From the NCBI GenBank assembly GCA_030550735.1, contig JAUQOT010000025.1, positions 1-5,958 on the forward strand: a DNA stretch of 5,958 nucleotides, given 5' to 3'. This document shows, one piece after another, positions 1 through 5,958 of this stretch (positions are counted from its first letter, which is position 1; every line of letters starts with the position of its first letter). The position numbers and the translations under genes were made by a program. This DNA comes from Patescibacteria group bacterium (GTDB lineage Bacteria; Patescibacteriota; Minisyncoccia; UBA6257; HR35). The notes below the pieces were generated by a model. It did no database searches and was not told the origin of the DNA. It saw nothing but the letters and a program-made list of their open reading frames with translations.

Positions 1-2028
1 ATCTCTTCCTAAACCATCTTTTATTAGTCCTTCATCAAATATCGGCAAGAAAATTTTTAAAATCGTTGGATGAGTTTTTTCAAATTCATCAAGCAAAATA
101 AGAGAATAAGGATTTTGTCTTAGAGGTTCAGTTAAAAGTCCAAGTATTTTCCCATCTTTTGAACCTATTAATTTATCTAGGTCTTCTGGATTTTGAAATT
201 CAACCATGTCCAATCTAACCATATTTTCTTCGCTACCATAGTAAATTTTAGCTAAAGCTTTTGCTGTTTCTGTTTTTCCAACTCCCGTTGGTCCGACAAA
301 AAGAAAAACACCGATCGGCCCCTTTTTCTTTTCTAATCCAGCTCGATAAATTTTTAAAACCCTAGCAATTTCTTTAATTGCTTCTTCTTGATTAACAATT
401 CTTTGATGAAGTAAATTTTCTAAATTTAAAATTTTTTCTTTTTCTTCTTCTGATAGTTTTTGAATTGGAATTTTTGTTAAGCTAGCAACTATTTCTTGAA
501 TTAACTCTTGAGAAATAAAATTACCACCCTCAGATTTAACTATATTTATTGCTTGAGTTAATAAATCTTCAGCTGATTTGGGTAATGGTTTTTGTTTTAA
601 AAAGTTTTTAGCTAATACAACGGCTTTTGTTATTGCTTTTGAAGATATTTTAATTTTGTTCATTTTCTCCCATAAAATACTTTTAAGAGTAAGAAGAAGA
701 ATTGATTCTTCAATACTGGGTTCATTTATCTCTATTTTTTCAAAAAAACTATCAATATTTATTTTTTGATTCATTTGAAGATATCCCAAAGGAGTTGTTG
801 AAGCAATAATAATTATTTCTTTTGAAGTCAAAACCGGATTAAGGATTTGCATAACATTAAGATAGGGCTCAAGAATAATTTGATGAATTTCGGGAAAGAA
901 AAGAATAATTTTTTTAGCGTTTACAACTTCTTTAATAATTTCTGTTAATTTACTAAGGAAATTTTCTCTGTTTTCTGAATAAAGCAAAGATAAATCTAGT
1001 TTAACTAATCGATAATCAGAAATTTCTTGTGGAATCAAATCGTTATGAATTAACCAGGCAAGATGATAAATAATTGTTTCTCTTCCGCTTCCCTCTTCGC
1101 CAACAAGTAAAATATTAGTTTTTAAAGATCTTAAAAGAGCTATTAATCTTTTAACCTCTTCTTTATGACCAATCAAGAAACCTATTCCTTGTTTGCAAGC
1201 TAAAAGAGTTAAATCTATACCATAAGCATCCAATTTAGGTGTTGGTTTATAAAGAATAAAAGATGTAAAAAATCTTTTATTTTCTATTCCTTTTTGAAAA
1301 GTGGAAAGAGGTTGATAAAGGTTTATATTTACTCTACGAGATTTAAATATTTCTTGAGTAGTTGCTACTAAAATGTCCTCTTTATCAATATCGAACTTTT
1401 CCAAAATTTTTGTGATTTCAGGATCTTCCAGAGAAGTTAAACCTAAAAATAGAATCTGCTCGTTAATATAAGGAAAATCAAGAGATAAAGCTTTTTCGTA
1501 AGATTTTTTTAAAATCAAAAAAAGACTATCATAATAAATTTTCTTTCCTTTTAAAGGATCAAAATCCTCTTTAGCGGTTTCAATTTTTATCTCTTTTGTT
1601 ATATTTTCAGCTTCTAGACGCTTTAATGTTTTTTTTATAGATTTTGAATAACAAAGCTCTAAAAGGAAAAGAAGATTAAAATTTTTAACTTTTTTAATTT
1701 CTGCTAGAGATAGTGCATTAATAACTGTTTCTAGTGAAGAAGCATTAAGAAAATTAATTAAGTTAATTCTTTTCTTTGTATAATTTCTAAGATCTTCTTT
1801 ACCTCTTTTTCTTAAATAAATAAGACTAAATTCAATAATTAGAAGAGAAACTAAACCACTTAAAATTTTTATTTTTTCATTTGGAGCCGCTTTTGATAAT
1901 AAAATTAAGAGAAAAATAGTTAAAGTAAAAAGAAAAAATAAGATATCGAAGGTTTTTTTAATTGTTTTCAAACCAATTCTTAAATAGGGATTTAAATTGA
2001 AATAACTATTTTCTAAGTAAAACTCCAT
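1..2028 (-). CDS. Membrane-anchored ClpB/ClpC-like double-AAA+ ATPase with degenerate first ATPase domain (C-terminus beyond left edge)
   Basis: 676 codons are open from the ATG at 2028 to the left edge, so the end of the second AAA+ domain is missing. An in-frame TGA two codons upstream (2032-2034) makes this the first possible ATG. Visible order: basic N-terminus; two membrane helices (about residues 28-46 and 56-72) followed by RKRGK; two divergent Clp_N-like repeats (about 98-150 and 165-220); AAA+ D1 (about 284-500); no M-domain coiled coil; AAA+ D2 from about 545. D2 keeps Walker A GPTGVGKT (579-586) and Walker B LILLDE (643-648), so it probably binds and hydrolyses ATP. D1 reads GEEGSGRE at Walker A (R316 for Lys) and FFPE at Walker B (P379 for Asp). 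S427-F428 sit where Clp proteins have paired arginines. The basic flanks suggest a hairpin with both ends cytoplasmic. Clp relatives unfold or remodel proteins; the substrate is unknown here, and the missing C-terminus hides whether a ClpP-docking loop exists. The start overlaps the preceding membrane-protein gene by 23 bases. Confidence 0.9.
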   Translation of the reverse strand, partial: MEFYLENSYFNLNPYLRIGLKTIKKTFDILFFLFTLTIFLLILLSKAAPNEKIKILSGLVSLLIIEFSLIYLRKRGKEDLRNYTKKRINLINFLNASSLETVINALSLAEIKKVKNFNLLFLLELCYSKSIKKTLKRLEAENITKEIKIETAKEDFDPLKGKKIYYDSLFLILKKSYEKALSLDFPYINEQILFLGLTSLEDPEITKILEKFDIDKEDILVATTQEIFKSRRVNINLYQPLSTFQKGIENKRFFTSFILYKPTPKLDAYGIDLTLLACKQGIGFLIGHKEEVKRLIALLRSLKTNILLVGEEGSGRETIIYHLAWLIHNDLIPQEISDYRLVKLDLSLLYSENRENFLSKLTEIIKEVVNAKKIILFFPEIHQIILEPYLNVMQILNPVLTSKEIIIIASTTPLGYLQMNQKINIDSFFEKIEINEPSIEESILLLTLKSILWEKMNKIKISSKAITKAVVLAKNFLKQKPLPKSAEDLLTQAINIVKSEGGNFISQELIQEIVASLTKIPIQKLSEEEKEKILNLENLLHQRIVNQEEAIKEIARVLKIYRAGLEKKKGPIGVFLFVGPTGVGKTETAKALAKIYYGSEENMVRLDMVEFQNPEDLDKLIGSKDGKILGLLTEPLRQNPYSLILLDEFEKTHPTILKIFLPIFDEGLIKDGLGRD

Positions 2029-2374
2029 GGTTCAAAATATTTAAAAAAATTAAAAAGAAGATAACAGGAATTAAAGTTAAGACCAAAATTAAAACAAGTG
2101 ACGAAATTATGATTATTGAATAAAAAAGGGAACCTAAAATTATTATTAATGTTCTAAAGGGAATAGAGACTAATAACAAAATAAAACTTTTTTCGCCGTA
2201 AAAAGGCGTAAAAAAGTTTTTAAAATGGGATTTTATTTTTATATCAGCATCTATCGAATAAATAAAGTCTAAAGTTTTTCTAAAAATTTTTTGAGGTAAA
2301 TGAAAAAACCAAAAATCTAAAAAGGAATAAAAATCATCTAAAACTAAAATTTTAACGAGATGGACCAAAAACAT
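2006..2374 (-). CDS. Small membrane protein, 122 residues, probable partner of the Clp-like ATPase
   Basis: The N-terminal half (residues 1-60) is aromatic and amphipathic (FWFFHLPQKIF at 21-31, then basic stretches to about 52, then FFTPFYGEKS at 54-63). The C-terminal half is strongly hydrophobic, with one helix around 64-81 and a long segment around 83-112 that could form one or two membrane passes. No signal-peptide cleavage site is apparent. The layout (aromatic/proline motif, basic helix, F-x-P motif, then a hydrophobic C-terminus) resembles membrane proteins I associate with CPR genomes, but I cannot name a family. The ATG directly abuts the TAG of the EndoQ gene with no gap and in the same frame. 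The 3' end overlaps the Clp-like gene by 23 bases in a different frame. This arrangement suggests coupled translation and a shared role with the membrane-anchored AAA+ protein, which is inference. No Shine-Dalgarno motif precedes the start. Confidence 0.8.
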   Translation of the reverse strand: MFLVHLVKILVLDDFYSFLDFWFFHLPQKIFRKTLDFIYSIDADIKIKSHFKNFFTPFYGEKSFILLLVSIPFRTLIIILGSLFYSIIIISSLVLILVLTLIPVIFFLIFLNILNHGVLLRK

Positions 2375-2377
2375 CTA
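2372..2377 (-). promoter_or_regulatory. TAGATG stop-start junction, in frame
   Basis: On the minus strand the stop codon TAG of the EndoQ gene (2375-2377) is followed at once by the ATG of the membrane-protein gene (2372-2374). Both genes use the same frame, since 3610 minus 2374 is 1,236, a multiple of three. No Shine-Dalgarno-like motif is evident just upstream (the sequence is A-rich and ends ATTATTTTAG), so re-initiation by the terminating ribosome is the simplest reading. Confidence 0.6.
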
Positions 2378-3610
2378 AAATAATCTTTTTTCTTTTTCTT
2401 CTTCTAATTTTAAAATAACTTTTCCATAAATACCATCATATCCAGGATCTAAAAAAACTTCAGCCTTATCTATTTTTTCTAATGCTCGCCTTAATTTAGG
2501 AAATTTAACATCCATTTCTTCTTTGTCATAATTTCCTATTAAAATTTCTAATTCTGAATTGAAGGTATTAATAACTTTTAGATAAATCTCGCTAATTTTT
2601 TTTGAATTAATATCTAAATTTTCGATTTGAGAAATAATTTCCATAAGAGTTGGAGTTTTTTTAAATGGTGGTCTTTGTGGATCAACAAAATTTTCCTCCC
2701 TTTTAGCAAGCATTTCTATTCGACTCATAACTCCGATAGTTAATGGTTTTTGACAAACAGGACAAATAAAATTGTGTTTTTTTGATTCTGCTGGTGAAAA
2801 TCTTATCCCACAAAGACGATGGCCATCAAAATGATACTTTCCTTCTTCAGGAAAAAACTCAACTGTCATTAGAATTTTATTTTTTTCATCTGGATTTTTT
2901 AAGGCTTTATAAATGTTTTCATAGGTTATTTTTTCTAATTCAAATAAAGTTGCTTCTCTTCCGATACGATAAGGATGGGGCGAGTGAGAGTCAGAGAAAG
3001 AGACAATTGAAAAATTATCTAATTCAGGAATTCGCCAATTCATGTTAGGGTCAGAACTTAAACCAGTTTCAACAGCAGTGACATAATTTACGTAATCATC
3101 AAAAGCTTCGAAAATTGAATCAAAACCAGAATTAGAGCCATATAAAGAAAACCAAGGCGTCCAAATATGGGCTGGAATAAAAATGCTTTTTTCATAAATA
3201 TCAAAAAGAATTTTCATTACTTCAATAACATCTAAACCTAAAGTTGGTCTTCCATCAGAAGCTAAATTTCCATAAAAACTTAATTTTTTGATAAATTTTT
3301 CAGCAACTTCGAAATTTGGTAAAATAACTAAATAGTGAATTCTATAAACCTTATTTTTTCTTTTAAAAATAGAACTTAATTCTCCGCCAATCATAAAAAA
3401 AACATCATCATTAAGAGAATAAATACCACTTTCTTTTTCCTTTAGTTTGCTTTTAATTTCTTTAAACCACAAAGGATGAGTAAAATCTCCGGTGATTAAA
3501 AGTTTTAAGCCTTTTAATTTAGCATAATAGTTTAGATTTTCTAAATCTAAATTTTTCGAGCAACCACGAGAATATTTTGAATGAAGATGAAGATCAGCGA
3601 AAATTTTCAT
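2375..3610 (-). CDS. EndoQ-family PHP endonuclease (deaminated-base / AP-site repair nuclease)
   Basis: 411 residues, close to the usual length of the family. EndoQ enzymes, known from Thermococcales and some bacteria, nick DNA 5' of deoxyinosine, deoxyuridine and abasic sites; they are often misannotated as UvrD helicases. PHP-domain metal motifs appear in order: DLHLH (D6, H8, H10), GDFTH (D42, H45), GGE (E77), IHY (H92), PAHIWTPW (H148) and FSDSHSPHP (D207, H209). The family segment SLYGSNSGFDSI is at 155-166. A zinc-binding module follows, with H264, C267, C283 and C286 as candidate ligands and the characteristic stretch CPVCQKPLTIGV (283-294). The C-terminus carries the GYDGIYG motif (390-396). 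No helicase motifs are present. The ATG overlaps the TGA of the upstream gene as ATGA, and the TAG touches the downstream ATG, so the gene sits inside a coupled operon. All expected catalytic positions look intact. Substrate specificity is taken from the family, not shown here. Confidence 0.92.
   Translation of the reverse strand: MKIFADLHLHSKYSRGCSKNLDLENLNYYAKLKGLKLLITGDFTHPLWFKEIKSKLKEKESGIYSLNDDVFFMIGGELSSIFKRKNKVYRIHYLVILPNFEVAEKFIKKLSFYGNLASDGRPTLGLDVIEVMKILFDIYEKSIFIPAHIWTPWFSLYGSNSGFDSIFEAFDDYVNYVTAVETGLSSDPNMNWRIPELDNFSIVSFSDSHSPHPYRIGREATLFELEKITYENIYKALKNPDEKNKILMTVEFFPEEGKYHFDGHRLCGIRFSPAESKKHNFICPVCQKPLTIGVMSRIEMLAKREENFVDPQRPPFKKTPTLMEIISQIENLDINSKKISEIYLKVINTFNSELEILIGNYDKEEMDVKFPKLRRALEKIDKAEVFLDPGYDGIYGKVILKLEEEKEKRLF
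3607..3610 (-). promoter_or_regulatory. ATGA start-stop overlap (translational coupling site)
   Basis: The TGA ending the small hypothetical gene (3607-3609) shares two bases with the ATG of the EndoQ gene (3608-3610), giving the classic four-base ATGA overlap on the minus strand. The region upstream of this ATG has no clear Shine-Dalgarno motif, which fits termination-reinitiation. Confidence 0.7.
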
Positions 3611-3975
3611 TTATTATTTAAATTTCTTAAAATTCTCTTAAAATTATTTATAACTTCTTCTAAAAATTTTGGATCTTGGAGATAATTTCTTAAATTGGAA
3701 ATAAAATCCCCAATATCTTCAAAGAATATATAGGTGTCTTTTTCTGATTGTAAAAAAGCTCTTATTATTTCATGGGTTGTTTCTGAATCAAAAGAATTGC
3801 TTAATATTTGCTGAAAATTTTTCATATCACCCGCTGAATTTAGTAACTCTTGTATTGTTTTTTGATTTTCTTCTTTTAGTGCTTCAAAATAAAAAGATAA
3901 AAAACGTAAAAGAAATTTTTTCATTTTCCTTCTTTCTTCTTGTCTTTTTTCTTGTTTAAAATATATTTCTTCCAT
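3607..3975 (-). CDS. Hypothetical small helical protein upstream of EndoQ
   Basis: I do not recognise this protein. It is 122 residues from the ATG at 3975, or 105 residues if translation starts at the internal ATG at 3924 (residue 18). The first 18 residues are extremely charged (Glu, Lys, Arg, Gln). Next comes an amphipathic helix, KKFLLRFLSFYFEALKEE (19-36), then alternating acidic and hydrophobic stretches that look all-helical, ending in a basic tail (FKRILRNLNNK). There is no signal peptide, convincing membrane segment, cysteine or recognisable catalytic motif. The upstream gene ends 18 bases before the first ATG, and the stop overlaps the EndoQ start as ATGA. Its operon position suggests an accessory or adaptor protein, but no function can be assigned. 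The start is uncertain: the first ATG has no Shine-Dalgarno motif, while the internal one is preceded by AGAAGG at a short spacing. Confidence 0.75.
   Translation of the reverse strand: MEEIYFKQEKRQEERRKMKKFLLRFLSFYFEALKEENQKTIQELLNSAGDMKNFQQILSNSFDSETTHEIIRAFLQSEKDTYIFFEDIGDFISNLRNYLQDPKFLEEVINNFKRILRNLNNK
3928..3933 (-). promoter_or_regulatory. Possible Shine-Dalgarno for an internal start of the small hypothetical gene
   Basis: On the minus strand AGAAGG lies three bases before the in-frame ATG at 3922-3924 (residue 18 of the longer form). The spacing is shorter than optimal and the surroundings are purine-rich coding sequence, so this may be chance. It is listed because the upstream ATG at 3975 has no such motif and the choice changes the protein from 122 to 105 residues. 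Confidence 0.25.
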
Positions 3976-3976
3976 G

Positions 3977-3992
3977 AGTTAATTTTTTAACT
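3977..3992. repeat. Short inverted repeat in the 18-base intergenic gap
   Basis: AGTTAA and TTAACT form perfect 6-base arms around a 4-base loop, filling nearly all of the gap between the large hypothetical gene and the next ATG. The stem has only one G-C pair. The minus-strand RNA has an A-rich loop and no U-tract after the stem, so an intrinsic terminator is unlikely. A weak hairpin occupying the ribosome-binding region is possible. Confidence 0.35.
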
Positions 3993-3993
3993 A

Positions 3994-5958
3994 TTATTTA
4001 ATTTCAATTTTAACTTCATTTAAATTAACAGGGATATCTTTGTTATTTTCACTAACCAAGAAAATAAGAATTCTTTCTGAACCATCTTCATTTTTTAAAA
4101 TACCAGCATAGATTCTAAAATACAATCTACCACTAACATTCGTAAGTAATTTTAAGATATCGTCAATAATCGGAAGACCAGTGTTTTGTTTTTTGCTAGT
4201 AAGACGAAAGTCCATATCATTTAAGGGAAATTTAAAAACTTCCTCGATTTTATCAACAGACGGCAAAGGTATGTACCTTAAAGGAGGATCTTGATCTAAA
4301 TTATTTGGGTTATAAACCGCTAAATAATACATTCCCTTCACTTTTAAAATAAACAATCCCAAATCTTCACTATTAGCATACCAATTATCAATTTGTCCTA
4401 ATCCTAATCGAGTTATATCAGATGATATTATAAGAGGTGGATTAACTATAACTTTAAAACTATTTAGTTCTTTTTGTAATTCTTTGGGATCAAAACATGT
4501 ATATATTCGCCAATCGTTAGGAAAATTTAAATTAAATCCTATATTAATTTCTTGTATTAATTTTTTTACATTTTCAGGAAAAGTATCTAAAAAACTCTGC
4601 GCATCTAATTGTTTTTTTATATTTTCTCTTGCTGCTCTAAAAGTTTCTATAGCTCCTAAGATATCAAGAATACCCGGGAGTTTTAGATTACTAACTATTC
4701 CTAAAGGTTTCACACCCAACCTTTTCAGTCTATTAAAGAAATTAGAAAAAACAAAGGTTCCTCTTAAAGCATTTAGACTTTTATTAGAAATATTAGAAAT
4801 ATCTAATCCCCATCTTTGCGCCAACAAACTTATTCTTATATTTAAACCAGTAAAACTTGTTACCGCTCCAATATTTAGAAATCCGTAAAACCTCCCATTA
4901 TTTAATTTATAAAGTTCTACAGGATAAATTTTTAATCCTTTCCCTTTTGTTTCAATTTTTAAAAAACCTCTTATGAAATACCCCTTACTAATACCTTCTT
5001 TGTCTGGTAATTCTAGTATTATTTCTAAATCCTCAATTATCTTTTTAAATGGTTGAGTAGTATTTTTTGAGAAATGTTGAAAAATTTCTCCTATTAATTC
5101 TTCATTCTCAATTAACCTTACGATAATGTTCTGATTTATCCCACTTATCCAATGATCTAGATCATGCCTTAGAGCTCTATGAACTTCAATAAATCTTAAT
5201 CTATTTTTTATCTCATCTGAAAATTGTGATAAGGGAACAGTTAAAACATCAATGCACTTACCCCTTTCATTATAAACAAATATCCAATGAGAACTTGAAT
5301 TAAGATCTGGATAGTCTTTTCTTAATTCTAGCACTCTAATCCATCTAGTTTCTTTAGGAAGAGATCTCTTTTTAAAAACGATCAAAGTATTATTTTGTGG
5401 TTTTTTATTTCCAGATAAATCACTTTTATCTATTATATTTGTTCTTTCTATTTTGAATCCCAAATCGTTATTTTCAACAATTTGGCCAATTGCTCGTAAT
5501 GAAGCCCCTTCATCAATTTGGATAGTTGGCAAATTTTTAATGATTGATTCATCTAAAAACCTATCTAAAACTTCTTTTTTTAGAAAATTAATTGGAAGGA
5601 GTAAATATTTATTCTCATCTATTCTCAATCTTAATAGAACTACAACTTCTTCAGAAAAATCTAAGTTTAGTAAATTTCTTAAATTAGTTGGAATATCTAA
5701 AATAACTAAATTTTGATAGCCGTTTTTTAAATCAGTGTAAGCTCTAATTATTGATTCTCTTATTTCTTTATCTCTAATTAATTCTTCTAAACTTCTTTCA
5801 CTAAAAGTAAGAATTGATTTTCCTTCAGGTGTTTTAACTAAAACAGGAACGCGAGAAGATTCGCTAATAAATGGATAAACTTCTTCATCTATTAAATTGT
5901 TATTTTTTAAAATTTCTAAAAAATTTTCAAAATTATAAACCTTTGATTGATCTATTGG
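3994..5958 (-). CDS. Large hypothetical protein, C-terminal 654 residues (start beyond right edge)
   Basis: I do not recognise this protein. The frame is open from the right edge (5958) to a TAA at 3994-3996, giving 655 codons including the stop. There is no ATG in the first 110 codons, and the TTG at 5626-5628 lies inside continuous, normal-looking protein sequence, so the real start is off the window. Residues here count from 5958. The sequence alternates beta-like stretches (for example VPVLVKTPEGKSILTF at 37-52) with charged helices. A striking histidine/aspartate cluster, HRALRHDLDHW, spans 260-270, with H260, H265, D266, D268 and H269 spaced like possible metal ligands or a catalytic motif. 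Later parts include a glycine-rich region (360-371), a helix-rich region (about 430-475) and a beta-rich C-terminus (about 608-654). No membrane segment, nucleotide-binding loop or sorting signal is visible. Eighteen bases separate it from the next gene, with no terminator, so it is probably part of the same operon. Confidence 0.85.
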   Translation of the reverse strand, partial: PIDQSKVYNFENFLEILKNNNLIDEEVYPFISESSRVPVLVKTPEGKSILTFSERSLEELIRDKEIRESIIRAYTDLKNGYQNLVILDIPTNLRNLLNLDFSEEVVVLLRLRIDENKYLLLPINFLKKEVLDRFLDESIIKNLPTIQIDEGASLRAIGQIVENNDLGFKIERTNIIDKSDLSGNKKPQNNTLIVFKKRSLPKETRWIRVLELRKDYPDLNSSSHWIFVYNERGKCIDVLTVPLSQFSDEIKNRLRFIEVHRALRHDLDHWISGINQNIIVRLIENEELIGEIFQHFSKNTTQPFKKIIEDLEIILELPDKEGISKGYFIRGFLKIETKGKGLKIYPVELYKLNNGRFYGFLNIGAVTSFTGLNIRISLLAQRWGLDISNISNKSLNALRGTFVFSNFFNRLKRLGVKPLGIVSNLKLPGILDILGAIETFRAARENIKKQLDAQSFLDTFPENVKKLIQEINIGFNLNFPNDWRIYTCFDPKELQKELNSFKVIVNPPLIISSDITRLGLGQIDNWYANSEDLGLFILKVKGMYYLAVYNPNNLDQDPPLRYIPLPSVDKIEEVFKFPLNDMDFRLTSKKQNTGLPIIDDILKLLTNVSGRLYFRIYAGILKNEDGSERILIFLVSENNKDIPVNLNEVKIEIK

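Noticed and set aside
578..769. Plus-strand open frame of 63 codons
   Set aside because: It lies antisense within the Clp-like gene, is Phe/Ile-rich as expected for the reverse of Lys/Asn/Asp codons, and resembles no family.
2782..3048. Plus-strand open frame of 88 codons
   Set aside because: It is antisense to the zinc-finger and PHP segments of the EndoQ gene, whose conserved motifs explain this sequence.
2375..3610. UvrD-type helicase, a common database label for this family
   Set aside because: No Walker A or helicase motifs exist; the PHP metal motifs and zinc module identify an EndoQ-type nuclease.
3777..3959. Plus-strand open frame of 60 codons with a membrane-like composition
   Set aside because: The hydrophobic look comes from reading Glu/Lys codons of the small hypothetical gene backwards; there is no upstream context.
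3977..3992. Intrinsic terminator after the large hypothetical gene
   Set aside because: The stem is almost all A-T and there is no following U-tract on the transcribed strand, so termination is unlikely and the operon probably continues.
4777..4802. Short tandem repeat of ATTAGAAAT
   Set aside because: It has only two copies, lies within coding sequence, and is of a kind expected by chance at this AT content.
4484..4888. Plus-strand open frame of 134 codons
   Set aside because: It is fully antisense to the large hypothetical gene, whose minus-strand frame is open for 654 codons; low stop frequency in the shadow frame explains it.
5152..5165. Perfect 14-base palindrome ATGATCTAGATCAT, a possible operator
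   Set aside because: It sits inside the coding sequence and is produced by the symmetric codons of the HDLDH motif, far from any gene start.
5453..5716. Plus-strand open frame of 87 codons
   Set aside because: It is antisense within the same continuous minus-strand gene and has no recognisable features.

Overview
This 5,958-base window is very AT-rich (by eye about three quarters A+T). It is packed with five protein genes, all on the minus strand, so transcription runs from the right edge to the left edge. The genes overlap or lie within 18 bases of each other, and no RNA gene, mobile element or CRISPR array is visible. The low GC, the tight packing, the PHP-type EndoQ homologue and the membrane-anchored, partly degenerate Clp-like ATPase together suggest a Candidate Phyla Radiation (Patescibacteria) bacterium. 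That assignment is inference, because no marker gene is present. TGA and TAG both act as stops, so the code looks standard rather than the TGA=Gly code of Gracilibacteria and Absconditabacteria.

Layout in transcription order. (1) 5958 to 3994: the last 654 residues of a large protein I do not recognise, whose start lies beyond the right edge. (2) 3975 to 3607: a small, charged, helical hypothetical protein. (3) 3610 to 2375: an EndoQ-family PHP endonuclease, which would nick DNA at deaminated or abasic sites; its start overlaps the preceding stop as ATGA. (4) 2374 to 2006: a 122-residue membrane protein whose ATG directly follows, in frame, the TAG of the EndoQ gene. (5) 2028 to the left edge: the first 676 residues of a ClpB/ClpC-type double-AAA+ ATPase carrying an N-terminal transmembrane hairpin; its start overlaps the preceding gene by 23 bases.

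The overlaps point to one translationally coupled operon. The best functional pairing is the membrane protein with the membrane-anchored AAA+ protein, possibly a membrane-associated remodelling or quality-control module. The AAA+ protein is the most unusual item. Its first ATPase domain has lost the Walker A lysine, the Walker B aspartate and the arginine fingers. Its second keeps both Walker motifs but lacks the usual aromatic pore loop. Why a DNA-repair nuclease sits in the same operon is not clear from the sequence.
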